64,000 bases of DNA, from assembly GCA_907164885.2 (NCBI GenBank), contig OU015496.1, forward strand, positions 164,563,941 through 164,627,940. The letters are read 5' to 3'. Source of the DNA: Dolomedes plantarius. Lineage: Eukaryota; Arthropoda; Arachnida; Araneae; Dolomedidae. Each line of letters begins with the position of its first letter. Within the stretch, counting starts at the first letter, position 1. Shown here one piece after another: positions 24,971-36,580 of the stretch. The translations under genes and the position numbers were made by a program. The notes under the pieces are model-generated. The model was given only the letters and a program-made list of their open reading frames with translations. It ran no database searches and was not told the DNA's origin.

Positions 24971-25735
24971 ACTCGGTGTTTGTAAGAACGAATATCCACA
25001 GAATAGAATTTAAGGCACTGAAATCAAAAAATAGGTTTAGGTGCAAATTGGTGAGTCGACAGGAATAAAAAACAGGGGGATTAAAAGGAGAACAAACAAA
25101 GCATTTAAATTTAAGTTCATTATTCTAGAGATTCAACAGATTTAAGTTAATTAATATTGCGCATAACAGGGCAATTTAAATTAATTTTCGCATAGGTATC
25201 GTTCTTCTCTGTATCCTATTATGGGTAGGTGAATAAAATAAAATTAATTCAACCCCTAAATTGTCTGATGCTTACCAATTGGGGTACGCTGTACAGATAT
25301 TCCGCTGATATCAGAGGATCTAAGTATTCTTTTCGGTTGATTCGTTCACTCAATAGTGACGTAACCAGCCTCCGTACAGTTCTATAATCGAAACATGACT
25401 TCGGTTAGAGGAAAACTACAATAAAGAATCGCACATTCTTTTAAATTTGAACGTTGAGAGGCTTACTCATATATTGACAGAATTAAACGTGTTTTATATT
25501 GATTCATTCAGATTCACGTATCTCTTTGAAAAGACACAAATGCATTAATCGTTTATATCTTTGAAGAATAAAACGAAAATGTATTGATAAAAGTAAAAAA
25601 TCTAAGAATAAAAGTAGTTGCTTCATTATTTTACTCCAATATCTCCTACCATGCATATCTGTCTCAGTAGTCAGTAATATGCTAAAAAAATTGTTAATCA
25701 AAATTTTATTATTTATTTAATCCTTATTTTCAACT

Positions 25736-25817
25736 ACCGTATTTTTCGGACCATATGATGCCTTTTTTACATAAAAAAACAACTTAAAATTGGAGTGCGT
25801 CTAATGGTCCAAAGTTA
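25736..25817. mobile_element. Small MITE remnant with CCGTATTTTTCGGAC terminus
   Basis: The left end ACCGTATTTTTCGGACCAT and the right GTGCGTCTAATGGTCCAAAG are inverted relatives. This resembles a widespread animal MITE whose ends read ACCGTATTTTTCGGACTATA. It is about 80 bp and decayed. Confidence 0.5.
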
Positions 25818-25839
25818 ATATTAAAATAAAATGAATATT

Positions 25840-25965
25840 TTATTATGTATATATTATATTATATTTATTATATATATTGTATATATTATATATATATATA
25901 TATTTATTATATATATTATATATATATTTATTATATTTATTATATATACATATATGTATTATATA
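25840..25965. repeat. Complex TATTA/TA simple-sequence tract
   Basis: Irregular mixture of TATTA, TATAT and TTTA words. Confidence 0.9.
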
Positions 25966-26744
25966 ATTTTTTATCTTTATTAAGTAAGAAATTGAAAATT
26001 TTGATCTCAGCATAAAATGAAATCGAAATACATCTTTAATTAATCCATATAATCAGCATTGAGATTTTCTGTGTGTAGTGAAACACATAGATACGGATAC
26101 CTTGAATGTTCTGATTTAAAAAGGAATACGACAATTCCATTTTTGCTGAAATTTAACATACCTCTCTGATTGGTTAATTTTACACTATGAAAATCACATA
26201 GAGGTGACCTCTCTCTCTGATGGATTCCTAACGGAAAAGCGTTAAATTTGCTTGTCATTCTAGAAAAAACAAACTGACGCATCCCTTCGGAGATGTTAAT
26301 ATGAAATCGCGACCCTAGTAGTCGCACGTGGTTGCGTTTCGAGTACGATACATATGACTGGTGAAAGCAAAAAATAGTCAGTTTAAAATAAGAGGCTAAA
26401 GGCAATTAGTTAAAAGCAAAAGATCATTGCAAACCGCATTAGAAAGGAATAAACTGGTCATAAAGAAGTCTAAAAGGGGTACAAATATGTTTAAATTGGG
26501 CTTTACGATTTAATTCCCATCCGAGAAATTTTTCTTAGTCCGCGTGCCAGTTATAATTTGCCAGTAGGTCTGTCATAGACGACTTCCTTCGATGTTTTCT
26601 TTAAAGAAAGGGCTTCACATATTCAAGACCAGAAGGAAAACAGTAGAAGCTGCATTTAGAGGAGAGATACGAACTCCTTGTAGCTACAAAGAAAAATTCA
26701 TCCTGAACTGAAGTCAAAAAAAAAAAAAAACTCATACCCAAATG

Positions 26745-27370
26745 GTCGTCAATCAATCATTCCGCCAACCAGGCCATGCAAGAAATTATTGTCGGTGTCA
26801 GACATATTCTAAAATACGAAGAGGCGTTAAGCTCTTAAAAGAGAGTATGTGGCTTAGAAAATCAAGAATATGAACACGATATGGCGCTGTTATGACTCCA
26901 TGATAATTGAGGTACCTTATGGCATTAGATGACCTGAAATCATTTAATTGTATCTAATATTACGAGTGTGTAGGAGCAGCTATAAAGTTTAACTGACATG
27001 ATTCTAGAGCAACAACGTCATCAGGAGTGTCGAAGAGAAGCAAATATTAATATCAAGTCATGGAATGAAAGACCACTCATTAATCAATCGCTCATGAATT
27101 AATCATTTCGTTCATCAGGCCATCAATAATATCTCTTTAAATACAAGTCTGTCTTACATATCGAGATGTTAAATTCCTAAATGACTCCAGCTAAAAAAAA
27201 AAATCAAATAAATACCAACTGTTACTATTTAATAATTGGCGTGGTTTATTGGCACGCGTTGACGCAACTATACCTAAATTTACGAGTGTGTAGGAGATGC
27301 TATAGAGGTGTACAAACATTTTCTAGATCAACAACGCCATTCTTTCGGGAGCGTCGCTCGAACGCCAACA
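26745..27370. repeat. Divergent tandem duplication, period about 320-340 bp
   Basis: TACGAGTGTGTAGGAG occurs at 26961 and 27281. The preceding AATCATT...CAGGCCAT words (about 26755 and 27105) and following CTAGA(G/T)CAACAACG words (about 27004 and 27322) are ordered the same way. The two units have diverged substantially. Confidence 0.6.
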
Positions 27371-28060
27371 CTGGGCGAGCTCCCACACCCCTCGAGAGCC
27401 TTGCACGTGGCCGTGTTTAGGGCCGGGCACCCCAATAGAGATTCCAGGGCTTGTTTTCTTAGGGCTTGCTGCTCGGACGGAAGGAGTGCTTTGCCTCTTG
27501 TTGACTCTGGCGGCCGGAAGTATCACTCAGTCGCACACCCAATCATTTATTTCGAGAGGGAAATCTCTTCGATTGGAGTGGCAACGGGGAAGGGAAGGCG
27601 AGGAGAGAGAGGGGGGAGGAAAAAAAAGTAAGTTGAAATGACAGATAGCAATTTTTTCATGAGATGTCTGGTTTCTGTATTTAATGTCGGATCCGAGGTG
27701 GTCCGGTTCATGTAAACATTTTCTGCTACGTGAGCACTTGCACGTGTAGCTAAAGGGTAACCACCATCAGCTTCTTGCTGAAGAGGGGGTAAGCAGAACG
27801 AGACTGAGTTCGTAGGGTTGATGATGTTGGATTTTTATCGCGTAGAATTCGGAGAACGGCATTCGGTGTTCTCGGATCTTCTTTCTGAGCCAGTTTTCAT
27901 TTCGTGCATTCACTTCTTATTTCAACTGTCAAGACGAAATCAGACGTGAATAAAAGGAGACAGATTAAATTCGCTTTTAGCCTGTCAACGCAGGGTGATA
28001 TCGATCGACATCTGTACTAAAAATGACGGCTTAAAAATGGGAAATGTCGATGAGGATGGG
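27290..28060. other. GC-richest single-copy block of the window, candidate regulatory DNA
   Basis: Positions 27340-27620 are strongly CpG-containing and give overlapping open frames in three phases (27181-27631), none resembling a protein. The upstream edge overlaps the second unit of the divergent duplication. A promoter, enhancer or non-coding first exon is possible, but no splice or start evidence is decisive. Confidence 0.3.
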
Positions 28061-28385
28061 TAAAACTCGATCCATCACGACATTCATTTTCAGGGATTTC
28101 TGAATCCATAGAATCACCTTTGATCAAAAGTAACGGGAAAACTTTAAAATTGGGGAAAAATTCGAAATTCTTTATTCATTAAAAAAAAAGAATTTTAGGA
28201 AGAATTTCGGAAAACATTTTCAGGGTAGAAGGGGCTCACAGGTCCGTTTTTTTCTTCTTTTTTCTATTTGTTTAACACAGTTTGATAATTTATAAAAAAA
28301 AACCGAATTTCGAAAGGGTAAGCTTTCTCTCTGCCTATGCCCCTAGACCCTACAGTTTGTGCATTCTTTCATTTTCCTCTAAAAG

Positions 28386-28748
28386 TGAGCGTGGTGCCCT
28401 GGTTGGCAAGGACAGTGGGCCAATGATCTGAACGTCGCTGGTTCGATGCCCGTCGCTGACAAAAGCATCGATGTGTACACTAATGGAGGCTGGTGCACGG
28501 AAAAAAATCTGTCGCAGCTGCAATGTCCTCCAAGTTTCCCAAATACCTCTGGAGGTGCGGAGTCAAGCGTTCCGGTCACGTCACTTGAATCGGTTCAAAA
28601 TTACGGGAATCTTCTTCGAGGTCAAGTCAGTCTTTAGCCCTAGTGGTACCTCGCTTTAAAATGATGCTGCGTCCTACCCTTCGCCAAGGACCAAGGTCTT
28701 TTTGACTTGGGTTAGGCTTTTCTACACCAAGGGGATTGGAAACAACAG
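28386..28748 (+). mobile_element. tRNA-derived SINE (family S1), copy ii, divergent 3' part
   Basis: Box-A-like TGGTGCCCTGGTTGG and box-B-like GGTTCGATGCC open it. It shares the GGAGGTGCGG, GTTCCGGTCACGTCACTTGA and CGGTTCAAAATTACGGG words with copies i and iii. After about 28620 it diverges into a different 3' end, ending near AAACAACAGC. Short open frames on both strands here are repeat translations. Confidence 0.8.
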
Positions 28749-28749
28749 C

Positions 28750-30130
28750 ATTTTAAAGTTCAGCTCGAAAAAAAACTAAGCTTTAGCTCATGAAAACTGA
28801 GTGATTATAATATTTTAATGCTCAGAACTTTTCAACCTGACAGCCAAAAAAGTCCTAATGGATAAGCTTAGAAAACTTTAATATGTGAAATTAAAAATAT
28901 AGATATATTCAAAACGCGATTTACCTACCATTTGAACTTTATATAACCTGTCCTGGATGTGCCCCATCCCTAACGTACTATTTCTAACAAAACAGTAACC
29001 GCTTAGTTAGGGGTTTGTCTGCTACTTTTACCTCTTGATTCCGCTGTGCCCCGAAATGAAAGCAATGCATTATAGATGGTGCTTCCCCTAATATACACTT
29101 AAACGTTTTATGTATATATAGATAAACTTCAAAAGAAAGTTTTTTTTTCTTTTTTTTTTTTTCCTACTAGATATCGTCTCGTCAGAATCCTGAATCTTGT
29201 GTGTAACAGCCGTTCTGATTGTGTGCAATATCAAATTAAAACAGATTTATTTTTCATGACGTTTTATCCTCCAGTACAGTTTTAAGTGATTGTCGATGAT
29301 TTAGCAATATCTTATAATAAATATAATTTATTAAATATAATCTGAAATTATATTTAATATTCTATTATGAGAGAAGGGGAGTTTAAACGTAATCAAAACG
29401 TAAATTCAAATTCGGAATTTCCTGCCGACCAAACAAATATAAAACCTTTATAAGGACATTTACGCGCTCAAAGCGTATAGTTGAGCTCTTAGCTAGCATA
29501 AGCTTTAGTGTGAGTTTTTACAAAGCGTTGATTTCTTCTATAGCGTTACCATCTCGATAAAGATTTCACAAAGAATTCTGCATATATGTTAAGAGATTAA
29601 ACGTTACCAGACGGCAAAGTCTATAAGCAGTTGAAGAATAAAACACTAACGTAACAAGGAAATGTAACTCAAAGCCTATTCATATATTCATCCATGCCTA
29701 GGAAAGGACTTAGAAGACAGGCTAAAACATATCACACTTTTAGAAGAGAAATGAGCATTTGTCAATAATCCCAACCAGATGTAAAGACAGATTGTTAGTT
29801 TTCCTTCAAAGAGAAGGAAAAACACTTGATTCACTTCTTTACTCGGATTTTTACAATCTTGGTTGTATTTCGAGTTAACTACATGTGTTAAGACGGTCAT
29901 ACCTAACTGAAATTTGTCCTTTTCCTTATTCCTTGAACAAATACTTTGAGCAGCGAAATCTAATGGAAAGTTCATGATAATTTTATAATGAATGTTTGAA
30001 TAATTACTATTGTCCATTAATTATTTTATTTGCGCAAGGAAAAGCCCTTTTTTAGGCACTAAATTTAACACTGTACTTTAACTTATAAACCTTTGAGAGT
30101 CCTTACGAAAAAAAAGTAAATCTGAAAAAA
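28750..30130. other. AT-rich non-coding, nothing recognised
   Basis: Pyrimidine-rich run near 29145-29163. The 109-residue minus-strand frame at 29688-30017 is AT-rich, lacks recognisable domains and is not supported as a gene. Confidence 0.45.
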
Positions 30131-30163
30131 TTTAGAAACTAAAAATTTAATATATATATGAAA

Positions 30164-30166
<3 letters not shown>

Positions 30167-30215
<49 letters not shown>
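30167..30215. repeat. (TA)n microsatellite
   Basis: Pure TA run, followed by AT-only degenerate sequence to about 30320. Confidence 0.96.
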
Positions 30216-30218
<3 letters not shown>

Positions 30219-30935
30219 ATTTATTTATAAAAATAATAATTACTTAATTACCTAATTAGCTTCATTTATCGAAAATTTAATATATTTTAATTAAAATATT
30301 TTATTTTATATATATTTTCTTCTACATAATTAATAATTCATGTATAACAATAATGTGGTTAAAAAAGCAGATATTAAATAAAAATAATATAAACCTTTCC
30401 ATTTATATTCATGCACTTGAGTCAAAAAGTAAAAACCTTACTAGAAGATAGCTAAATTAAACATTACATTTCCAGCAAGACATTTAAAGCCAATGCTATT
30501 AAAGTAAAATGTATTGGAAAAAAAATTTAAATCGGGGGGGGGATTTCTTAAACTCTTCCTTAATCATTCGTATGATTTTCTAAATTTCAAGTCCCACTAG
30601 ACCACTCGTCTTCCAACCGTTTAAAAGTTCATGCTCATTTCTATTCCACAGCAAAGTGAATTTTTTTTTTTCTTTTTTTTTTTGGTGGGGGGGAGGAGGG
30701 AAGGGGACTTAATTAAAATTAATCATATCACTCCATTCCTTTTTTCAGTAATTTAGGAATTGAAATTAATTGTTTCTCATTATTTTAAGAAGTAACTTCT
30801 CTATGTTTGCTACACAGTTTTCTCTATGTGAACCCTTTTGGCTGATTTGTGATTTGTCAAAAAGCAATATTTTTCTTCCTATTCCTCGGTGTACAACAAC
30901 ATTTTCAAACTGTTATTTAAAAAATGACCTTGTTG

Positions 30936-30960
30936 TATATATATATATATATATATATTA
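30936..30960. repeat. (TA)n microsatellite, short
   Basis: About twelve TA units. Confidence 0.95.
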
Positions 30961-31024
30961 TAAACTTAAAGAATTCAGCTGAGTTTAAATTCTTGTTGAC
31001 AACGAATGGTAGGAAATAAATCTA

Positions 31025-31274
31025 TGGTGCCCGGTATAAAGGGCTTGAGTCAAAAACAGTGATTTAAATATACCAATTTATTGGTTTTTATAACAATCGT
31101 AGATCAAAAATTTCTACTTGAGTCTTTTGTACGAAGAAATGTACTTTCGTATACAAAATTGATAGACTTAAGCCTTTCATACAAGTCAAAAGATTTATGT
31201 TGTTGTTTTTTATCAATACTAACAAATATCTAAAAATCACTATTTTCGAGTTAAGCCCTTTATACCGGGCACCA
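31025..31274. mobile_element. Tc1/mariner-type MITE (family MM), copy 1
   Basis: The terminal inverted repeat starts TGGTGCCCGGTATAAAGGGC; the right end is its reverse complement, ending CGGGCACCA. TA dinucleotides abut both ends (31023-31024, 31275-31276). The inverted arms extend about 40 bp. Non-coding, 250 bp. A second copy in the opposite orientation lies at 37621-37859. Confidence 0.88.
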
Positions 31275-31680
31275 TAGAAATATTAAAGGGACCAGTCTTT
31301 TTCCGTTTAATTTTGACGAGCAATATAAAATTTTAAATGTAATTAAAGATTTTTATAATCAGATATCCCTTGACGTGATTTTAACGCAAGGTTTTGTTTT
31401 GTTTCGACCAATTTCACAGGTACCACCGACAAATTTTGGGAGATGTTCATGAAATATTCAACCTTGATATGGTAAACTTAAATTTAACTCTTTCAAAACA
31501 GGAAAAATATTTTAAGATATTTTTTACCCTTCTTTTACTGAATTGAACTTCAGACGAACGTAATTAGAGCTTCGGTGTTTTACCGATGCGAAAAACGGAT
31601 GTGAGAAAACTTAAAAATCCTTTCAAATATTCTTCGTGTGTCGGATGTACAGTGTTTTACAGTTATATGTATTTACAGGT

Positions 31681-31856
31681 CAGTGGCGCAACTACAGGGA
31701 CTGGCTTGAGGTCAACTCCCCGTTCAGTCTAAAAATCGGTCGAGAAAAAAAGGAAATTTCAGGGTAAATTTTCTCTCCGCCCCTTCCAGAAACGGAAGTT
31801 TCTCCTTCAGAATGAAGGGAAAAGCCCTCCATGAGAGTGACTCTGGTTCGCCACTG
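31681..31856. mobile_element. hAT MITE (family H1), copy 1
   Basis: Begins CAGTGGCGCAACTACAGG and ends TTCGCCACTG, giving short hAT-type inverted ends. Flanking octamers TTACAGGT (31673-31680) and ATATAGGT (31857-31864) match at 6 of 8 positions, compatible with an old 8-bp target duplication. The 80-residue minus-strand frame across it is chance. Confidence 0.72.
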
Positions 31857-31950
31857 ATATAGGTCAGTGAAATGTTTAAGTTTTCCTCTCGTATATCGAT
31901 CTCTGGTTAAATTAGCTATTGGTGACGCAACCACAGAAGTGGGTGGTTAA

Positions 31951-32814
31951 GACTGCTGTGTACCAACCCTATTGGATTCGCTCACCTCAATGTTAAACTA
32001 TGGAGGAAATGTGTCCAAGGATTGGCGGCTTGATTGAAAGATTTTTTCTTTTAAATTGTACTCCGTAATAGATAAAGAAATTTCACACCTTGACACCTTT
32101 AAAATAATTATAATAATTTTTTTTAATTAAAGCTATTCGAGAGAAAAAAAAAACCTGGTATAGTGTGTTTTAAAAACTCCTAAATTCCTTTGGTGAACGA
32201 AGCTTATAAAATGAATCCTGTTGCAATTTGCGAAAAAGTTCAGGCTGTCTGAAAATACCATTTTTACCATGTTTTTATTAACTTGCTTTCTTGTTTGTGT
32301 GTGTGTTTGTGTGTTTGTCCAGTACAGATCTTACAATCGATTTTTAACTAACTTTCCGACTAGCTAGACATTTGGAACTTTTAGAATAACTCAGAACACG
32401 ATGACAATGCATTTTATTAATACTTTTAGCCATCTTTAAGCAGATTTTTACCATGTTTTTATTATTTTTTAAGTTAATTTTGTTTTGTAGACTGGTGCAG
32501 CCATCTGTCGGCCGGGACAGGAACGAAAAGTTAAACGCAAGTTAACTTCCAATTAACTTCAATTTCTTTCAAGTTGATGGGATAATTCATCAAAAAAATT
32601 TTTAAAAAGTATTTATTAATACATAGAATTGTCAAGTTTATATGATTCAACAGAAAATTTAATAACATGGTACATAAAAAGTTCTTTTTATATTGTAATT
32701 ATTATTGGATTGTTAGCATTTATGTAGCTGTAAATAGTAGACAATTTTTCTCCATAAGTTAACATTCATGTGAGCGTTTCCAATAGGGTTAGTATACAGC
32801 AGCCTTAAGGATCA
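31951..32814. mobile_element. TTAA-type MITE (family M55), copy b, with internal insertion
   Basis: Flanked by TTAA at 31947-31950 and 32815-32818. The inverted ends read CTGCTGTGTACCAACCCTAT at the left and its relative ATAGGGTTAGTATACAGCAG at the right. It is 864 bp against 423 bp in copy c because about 445 bp (roughly 32266-32710) interrupts the word following AAAATACCATTTTTA. Non-coding. Confidence 0.78.
32261..32464. repeat. 164-bp segment flanked by perfect 20-bp direct repeats
   Basis: TTTTTACCATGTTTTTATTA occurs at 32261-32280 and 32445-32464, inside the extra sequence of M55 copy b. The enclosed segment has a TG-rich run (32290-32320). Read on the minus strand this looks like a retroposon with a CAAACA-type 3' tail, possibly RTE-like. 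Confidence 0.6.
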
Positions 32815-32984
32815 CTTCCTATCAAGAATATTAAAATCGACAGCAGTAAAAAAGGTGACTTAAAAGTAAATTTTCCACACGCTCCCCTACTAGAAAAAAA
32901 AAAATATCCTTCAGAATATGTAACCCACTTCCCTGAAAGTGATTCTAGTTTCGCCACTGATACAGATCACCCCAGCACTCTCTC

Positions 32985-33350
32985 TGGCTTGATCGGGTTT
33001 GGACTGTCCCTTTCAGCATCGCCTCGCTCTTACGCATCCAGTGGGTGGGGGATGTCCGCGAGCTGTGGCATCCACCGCAGCTGACAGAAACGCCCCTCTC
33101 GCACGCCACCATACCTCCTCCCCCGTGAATCTATATCCTCCCCTGGCACATGCCATGCCCGTGCATGTCCAGGGAATTCGTCGACACTTTTTGGAGGAAC
33201 ATATCCGTCTGCAACATCCCGGATGACTTCGGCATCGAGATCACACGATGTCGAGGGGATCAGGGACACAAAATTTTGTCTCTCTTTATACACACCCGTT
33301 CTGTAGAGTTTTTTTTTCTCTCTCCAAACGTGTTGTATATAGGCCATTAG
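32985..33350. other. GC-rich single-copy block, candidate regulatory DNA
   Basis: Abrupt rise in GC after an hAT MITE end. Overlapping open frames on both strands (32999-33226 plus, 33030-33392 minus) give low-complexity Pro/His/Arg-rich translations with no recognisable domain. Confidence 0.25.
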
Positions 33351-33432
33351 GTATATAAAAAATAGGGGAAGAATTTGAAATTTCGTTTTCAAAAATCAAT
33401 GCTTTTATGATTTTTGATACTTATTTTTAAAA

Positions 33433-34137
33433 CTAGAAGGTAACCCGTCATTTTGACGTCATAATACCAATAATGACGTCATAATGGAAAAAGTATATGA
33501 AAGTTAAAAAATATCCCGAATTATCTAACAATATTGCATTTAATCCCCACCTTGTAAAAGCAAACCCTTTCATTATTTTTTATTTATTTCGTTTTTCATG
33601 CGATTGGAGAAGTAGACTACCATCCAACCCGTCATTTTGACGTCATAATACTAATAATGACGTCATAATGGAAAAAGTATATGAAAGTTAAAAAATATCC
33701 CGAATTATCTAACAATATAGCATTTAATCCACACCTTGTAAAAGCAAACCCTTTCATTATTTTTTATTTATTTAGTTTTTCTTGCGATTGGAGTAGTAGA
33801 CTGCCATCCAGTTTTTTACAGCTATGAATACTTGAGCTACTTGATTCATTCACATTCAAGTTTGTTTACTTTCAGAATTCATCTCAAAAGTAAACAGATT
33901 TTTAAAAACTGTTAAATATACAGCTAAAAGCATCCAATTTTTTTTAGTTCTGAATGTTTTATAGAAATTAGGCTGAACAAACGTGATTTGATGGAGAAGA
34001 TATTAGTTTTTAGGTAAGAAAAAATTCTGATCCACATCTGAAATTAAGCCTAACCGGGTGTTTGTTTACTGAGGGCTTCAACTGAAAGATGAGTACAGCC
34101 CGGAAGTGTTATACAGAGACAACGGTTATTTTATATA
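33433..34137 (-). mobile_element. Nonautonomous Helitron with tandemly duplicated 3' end
   Basis: On the minus strand the 3' end reads GGGTTACCTTCTAG before a T, preceded by hairpin CGTCA-AAA-TGACG. It is the same terminal design as the nested Helitron at 13223-13802 (both carry a TGACGGGT-type hairpin). The 5' end is degenerate; a TATATAAAATAACC word near 34137 is the best candidate, so that boundary is approximate. Non-coding. Confidence 0.6.
33443..33810. repeat. 184-bp direct tandem duplication with four TGACGTCA octamers
   Basis: Unit 1 (33443-33626) and unit 2 (33627-33810) are almost identical. Each contains two palindromic TGACGTCA words 20 bp apart: 33454, 33474, 33638 and 33658. 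The octamer is the classical CREB/ATF site, but here it belongs to the Helitron terminal hairpin region, so regulatory meaning is unproven. Confidence 0.93.
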
Positions 34138-34247
34138 TAATAACGGTGCCATTCTACATATTTTTCCTCTCTTTTATGTATAGGAAAAGATTCAATTTCA
34201 ATTTTTCATCAAGATTTATAAAAGCTTATTTGAGAAAATTTTAGTCA

Positions 34248-34961
34248 CTTTAAGGGGATGGTGGACTTTCAAATTACCAAAAATCGAACAAAAATTGGAA
34301 TTTTGGGGGGGGGGGTATTAATATTTTAAAAATATGTATATATTGGAATAAAATGCATTTAAAATATGTAATGAAAAGTAAAATGGAAACTTGGTGGCCT
34401 GAGAAAATTAAATATTAAAGGTAGGTGAAAAAAAAATATCTTTTAAATGGCTTTTTATCAAAATGAACAATTTCCAGATTTGCAAGTTTCTGAAATGCCC
34501 CTTGCGTCACAATTTTTGACGAAATTTTATAAAATTTATTACAGAGACTCCTCATATACATTAAAATAAAGTTATGTATCCATTTCAGGTTTCGACATCA
34601 TTAAGATTATCAAAGTTTAACTTAAGTGTAGAAAAGTACAAAAATTTCACGAAAATTTAGAGTACAAGCATAAAAATATTTCTTAAAAATTAACTATTCA
34701 ACAAAAGCACAAAAAAATACATAAATCTGTTCAAATGTATTTATAAGGAATATAAATGCAAAATTGAGGGAGAAAGTTAAAAATTGGATCGCAAGGAGCA
34801 TTTTAAAAAAATATAACAAAAAATTAAATTTTTAAAATATAAATTTTTTATAAAAATATTTATAAAATTTTATAAGGTGTTTGATGTGGTTATACTTTAT
34901 GTCATATCTCTGAGGCTAAAATTTCAAAAATTGATTTGTAATGTCCACCTTTCTCTTAAAG
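34248..34961. mobile_element. Candidate TIR element, 714 bp, CTTTAAGGGGATGG terminus
   Basis: CTTTAAGGGGATGGTGGAC at the left faces GTCCACCTTTCTCTTAAAG at the right, about 16 of 19 matched. The interior is AT-rich and non-coding. Its terminus resembles that of the element at 35823-36580, suggesting related families. Confidence 0.6.
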
Positions 34962-35822
34962 ACAGACAGTAATTTTTTCTAGAGCTCCTTGTGCTTCTGT
35001 GTAAATATTTTCAGAATTTTTAATTTAAAAAAAACATGAAGACATGAGAAACAGAAACAGAACAGAACAGTTCAAGAGAAACAGAATAAAAAAACGTTAA
35101 ACAAAGTTTCATAGGGATGCATTGCGATGAATTTCAGTATAACCCTTGCAAGATGGCCAAGCCTGGAAAAGGCTATGCCTTGATAAATAGATTTAAAACA
35201 AAGATATACCAAAAGGTATACATAGACAGAGCATGAAAACTCTGTTCCTCGAAAGATAATCATAAAATATTTTCTTTTAATGTTATTTTTATTATTGGAT
35301 TCTATAGCATGTTTCATGCCTAGAAAATAAAATTCCGTACGGAATATCTTTCAGGGCAGGAAAGCTGAAATAAAGAAGCAATTTTTAAAATTACCCCAAG
35401 CTAGCATTATTATAAAATTCCACGAGGTCTCAATTTTTCTCTGCTCTCTGAATCGGTATAAAATCATTTAAGACTCCATTTTAAGGTTTCAGTCTGATCC
35501 TGAAAATTAGTCGAAAGTATACATAAATTTCCATCGACAGACAGATATGGATGTAATTGAAAAAAAAAAACGGGCAAAAATTGCTCCAATATTTATTTTT
35601 CCAAAAGAAAGTTATATGAAGCGGATTTTTCATATGAATATTTCAAAGCACAGCACTTTCCAATCAAAGATGAAAAGAATACGAAAATGGTAAAAGAAAC
35701 CGAAATCTAACGCATGGAGGAAAAATAAATCAATAATCTCAAGTTATCTTAATATGTTATCTTAATATGTTATCTAGTTTGTATGCTTGTTAAATTTTTT
35801 TAAAATATTCGCCACATTTAAT

Positions 35823-36580
35823 CTTAAGGGGACTAACTACCCTTAAATCTTTAAAACGTTCGATTTTTTAAAAAAAATATATGTTAAAGCATGGTCATTT
35901 CTGAACAAAATAAAGCAAACCGCATGAAAATATTCCGCTTAGTTCCGGAGATACTGATATTCTAAATATTTAATTACTGATCAAGTTTATGGTAAGAAAA
36001 ATTTTAAACTCATTTTTCTTAAAATGTAATTTTGCATCATTCCGCAACTGATATCTCAAAAACTATGAAACATAATTCCATGAAATTTTTATCACTGCAT
36101 AATCGTGTTAATTTATTGCGTCTGAACTAGAGTTATTGCAATCACGGCACATTTTGTTATTTTTTCAGTGGTAAATTAATGCAAAAATTTAAGGAAATTT
36201 TAAGTATATTTTGAGCAGTTTTAAAAAATTGAAAAAATATTTTAATCTTGAATGTTTTGTGTTCAATTGCATTTAGAATTATTTATTTTAAATACTAAAC
36301 AGGAATTATACATTTAAGTGTAAAATTAATTTCCTAGTTCTGCGCGCAAGCCAATATCCACTAAAAATACTTAAAAAACAAGGTATATCTAAAGCATTTA
36401 AAAAAAAAACATTTAAAATTATATTGAGAGTTTAAAATTTGTTTATTGAAATAAATATATCAATTTATCATGTACATAAAATTTGGAAAAATTGGGAGTA
36501 AATTGAAATAGTTACAAAGAGTCAAAAAGTATGAAAATATGTCTTATTTACTCGACTTAAGGGTCGGGAGTCCCCTTAAG
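35823..36580. mobile_element. Candidate TIR element, 758 bp, CTTAAGGGGACT terminus
   Basis: CTTAAGGGGACTAACTACCC at the left is mirrored by GGGTCGGGAGTCCCCTTAAG at the right (24-bp arms with a few mismatches). The interior is AT-rich and non-coding. No clear target duplication was seen. Confidence 0.62.

Larger units (their letters stand above)
31916..32959. mobile_element. hAT MITE (family H1), copy 2, split by a TTAA MITE
   Basis: The left stub 31916-31950 (GACGCAACCACAGAAGTGGG) matches the start of H1 copy 1, and 32815-32959 matches its remainder, ending TTCGCCACTG. Removing the intervening M55 element rejoins about 180 bp, the length of copy 1. This makes M55 copy b the younger insertion. 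Confidence 0.7.

Noticed and set aside
27181..27631. Overlapping 67-107 residue frames in the GC-rich island, considered as exons
   Set aside because: Arg/Ser/Gly-rich translations without domains, several phases open at once, and the 3' part runs into purine-rich simple sequence.
28379..28659. Three short frames resembling spider hypothetical proteins
   Set aside because: They lie in an S1 SINE and match only repeat-derived predictions.
33454..33665. CRISPR-like reading of the regularly placed TGACGTCA palindromes
   Set aside because: There are only two 184-bp tandem units with identical interiors rather than variable spacers, and the genome is animal-like.
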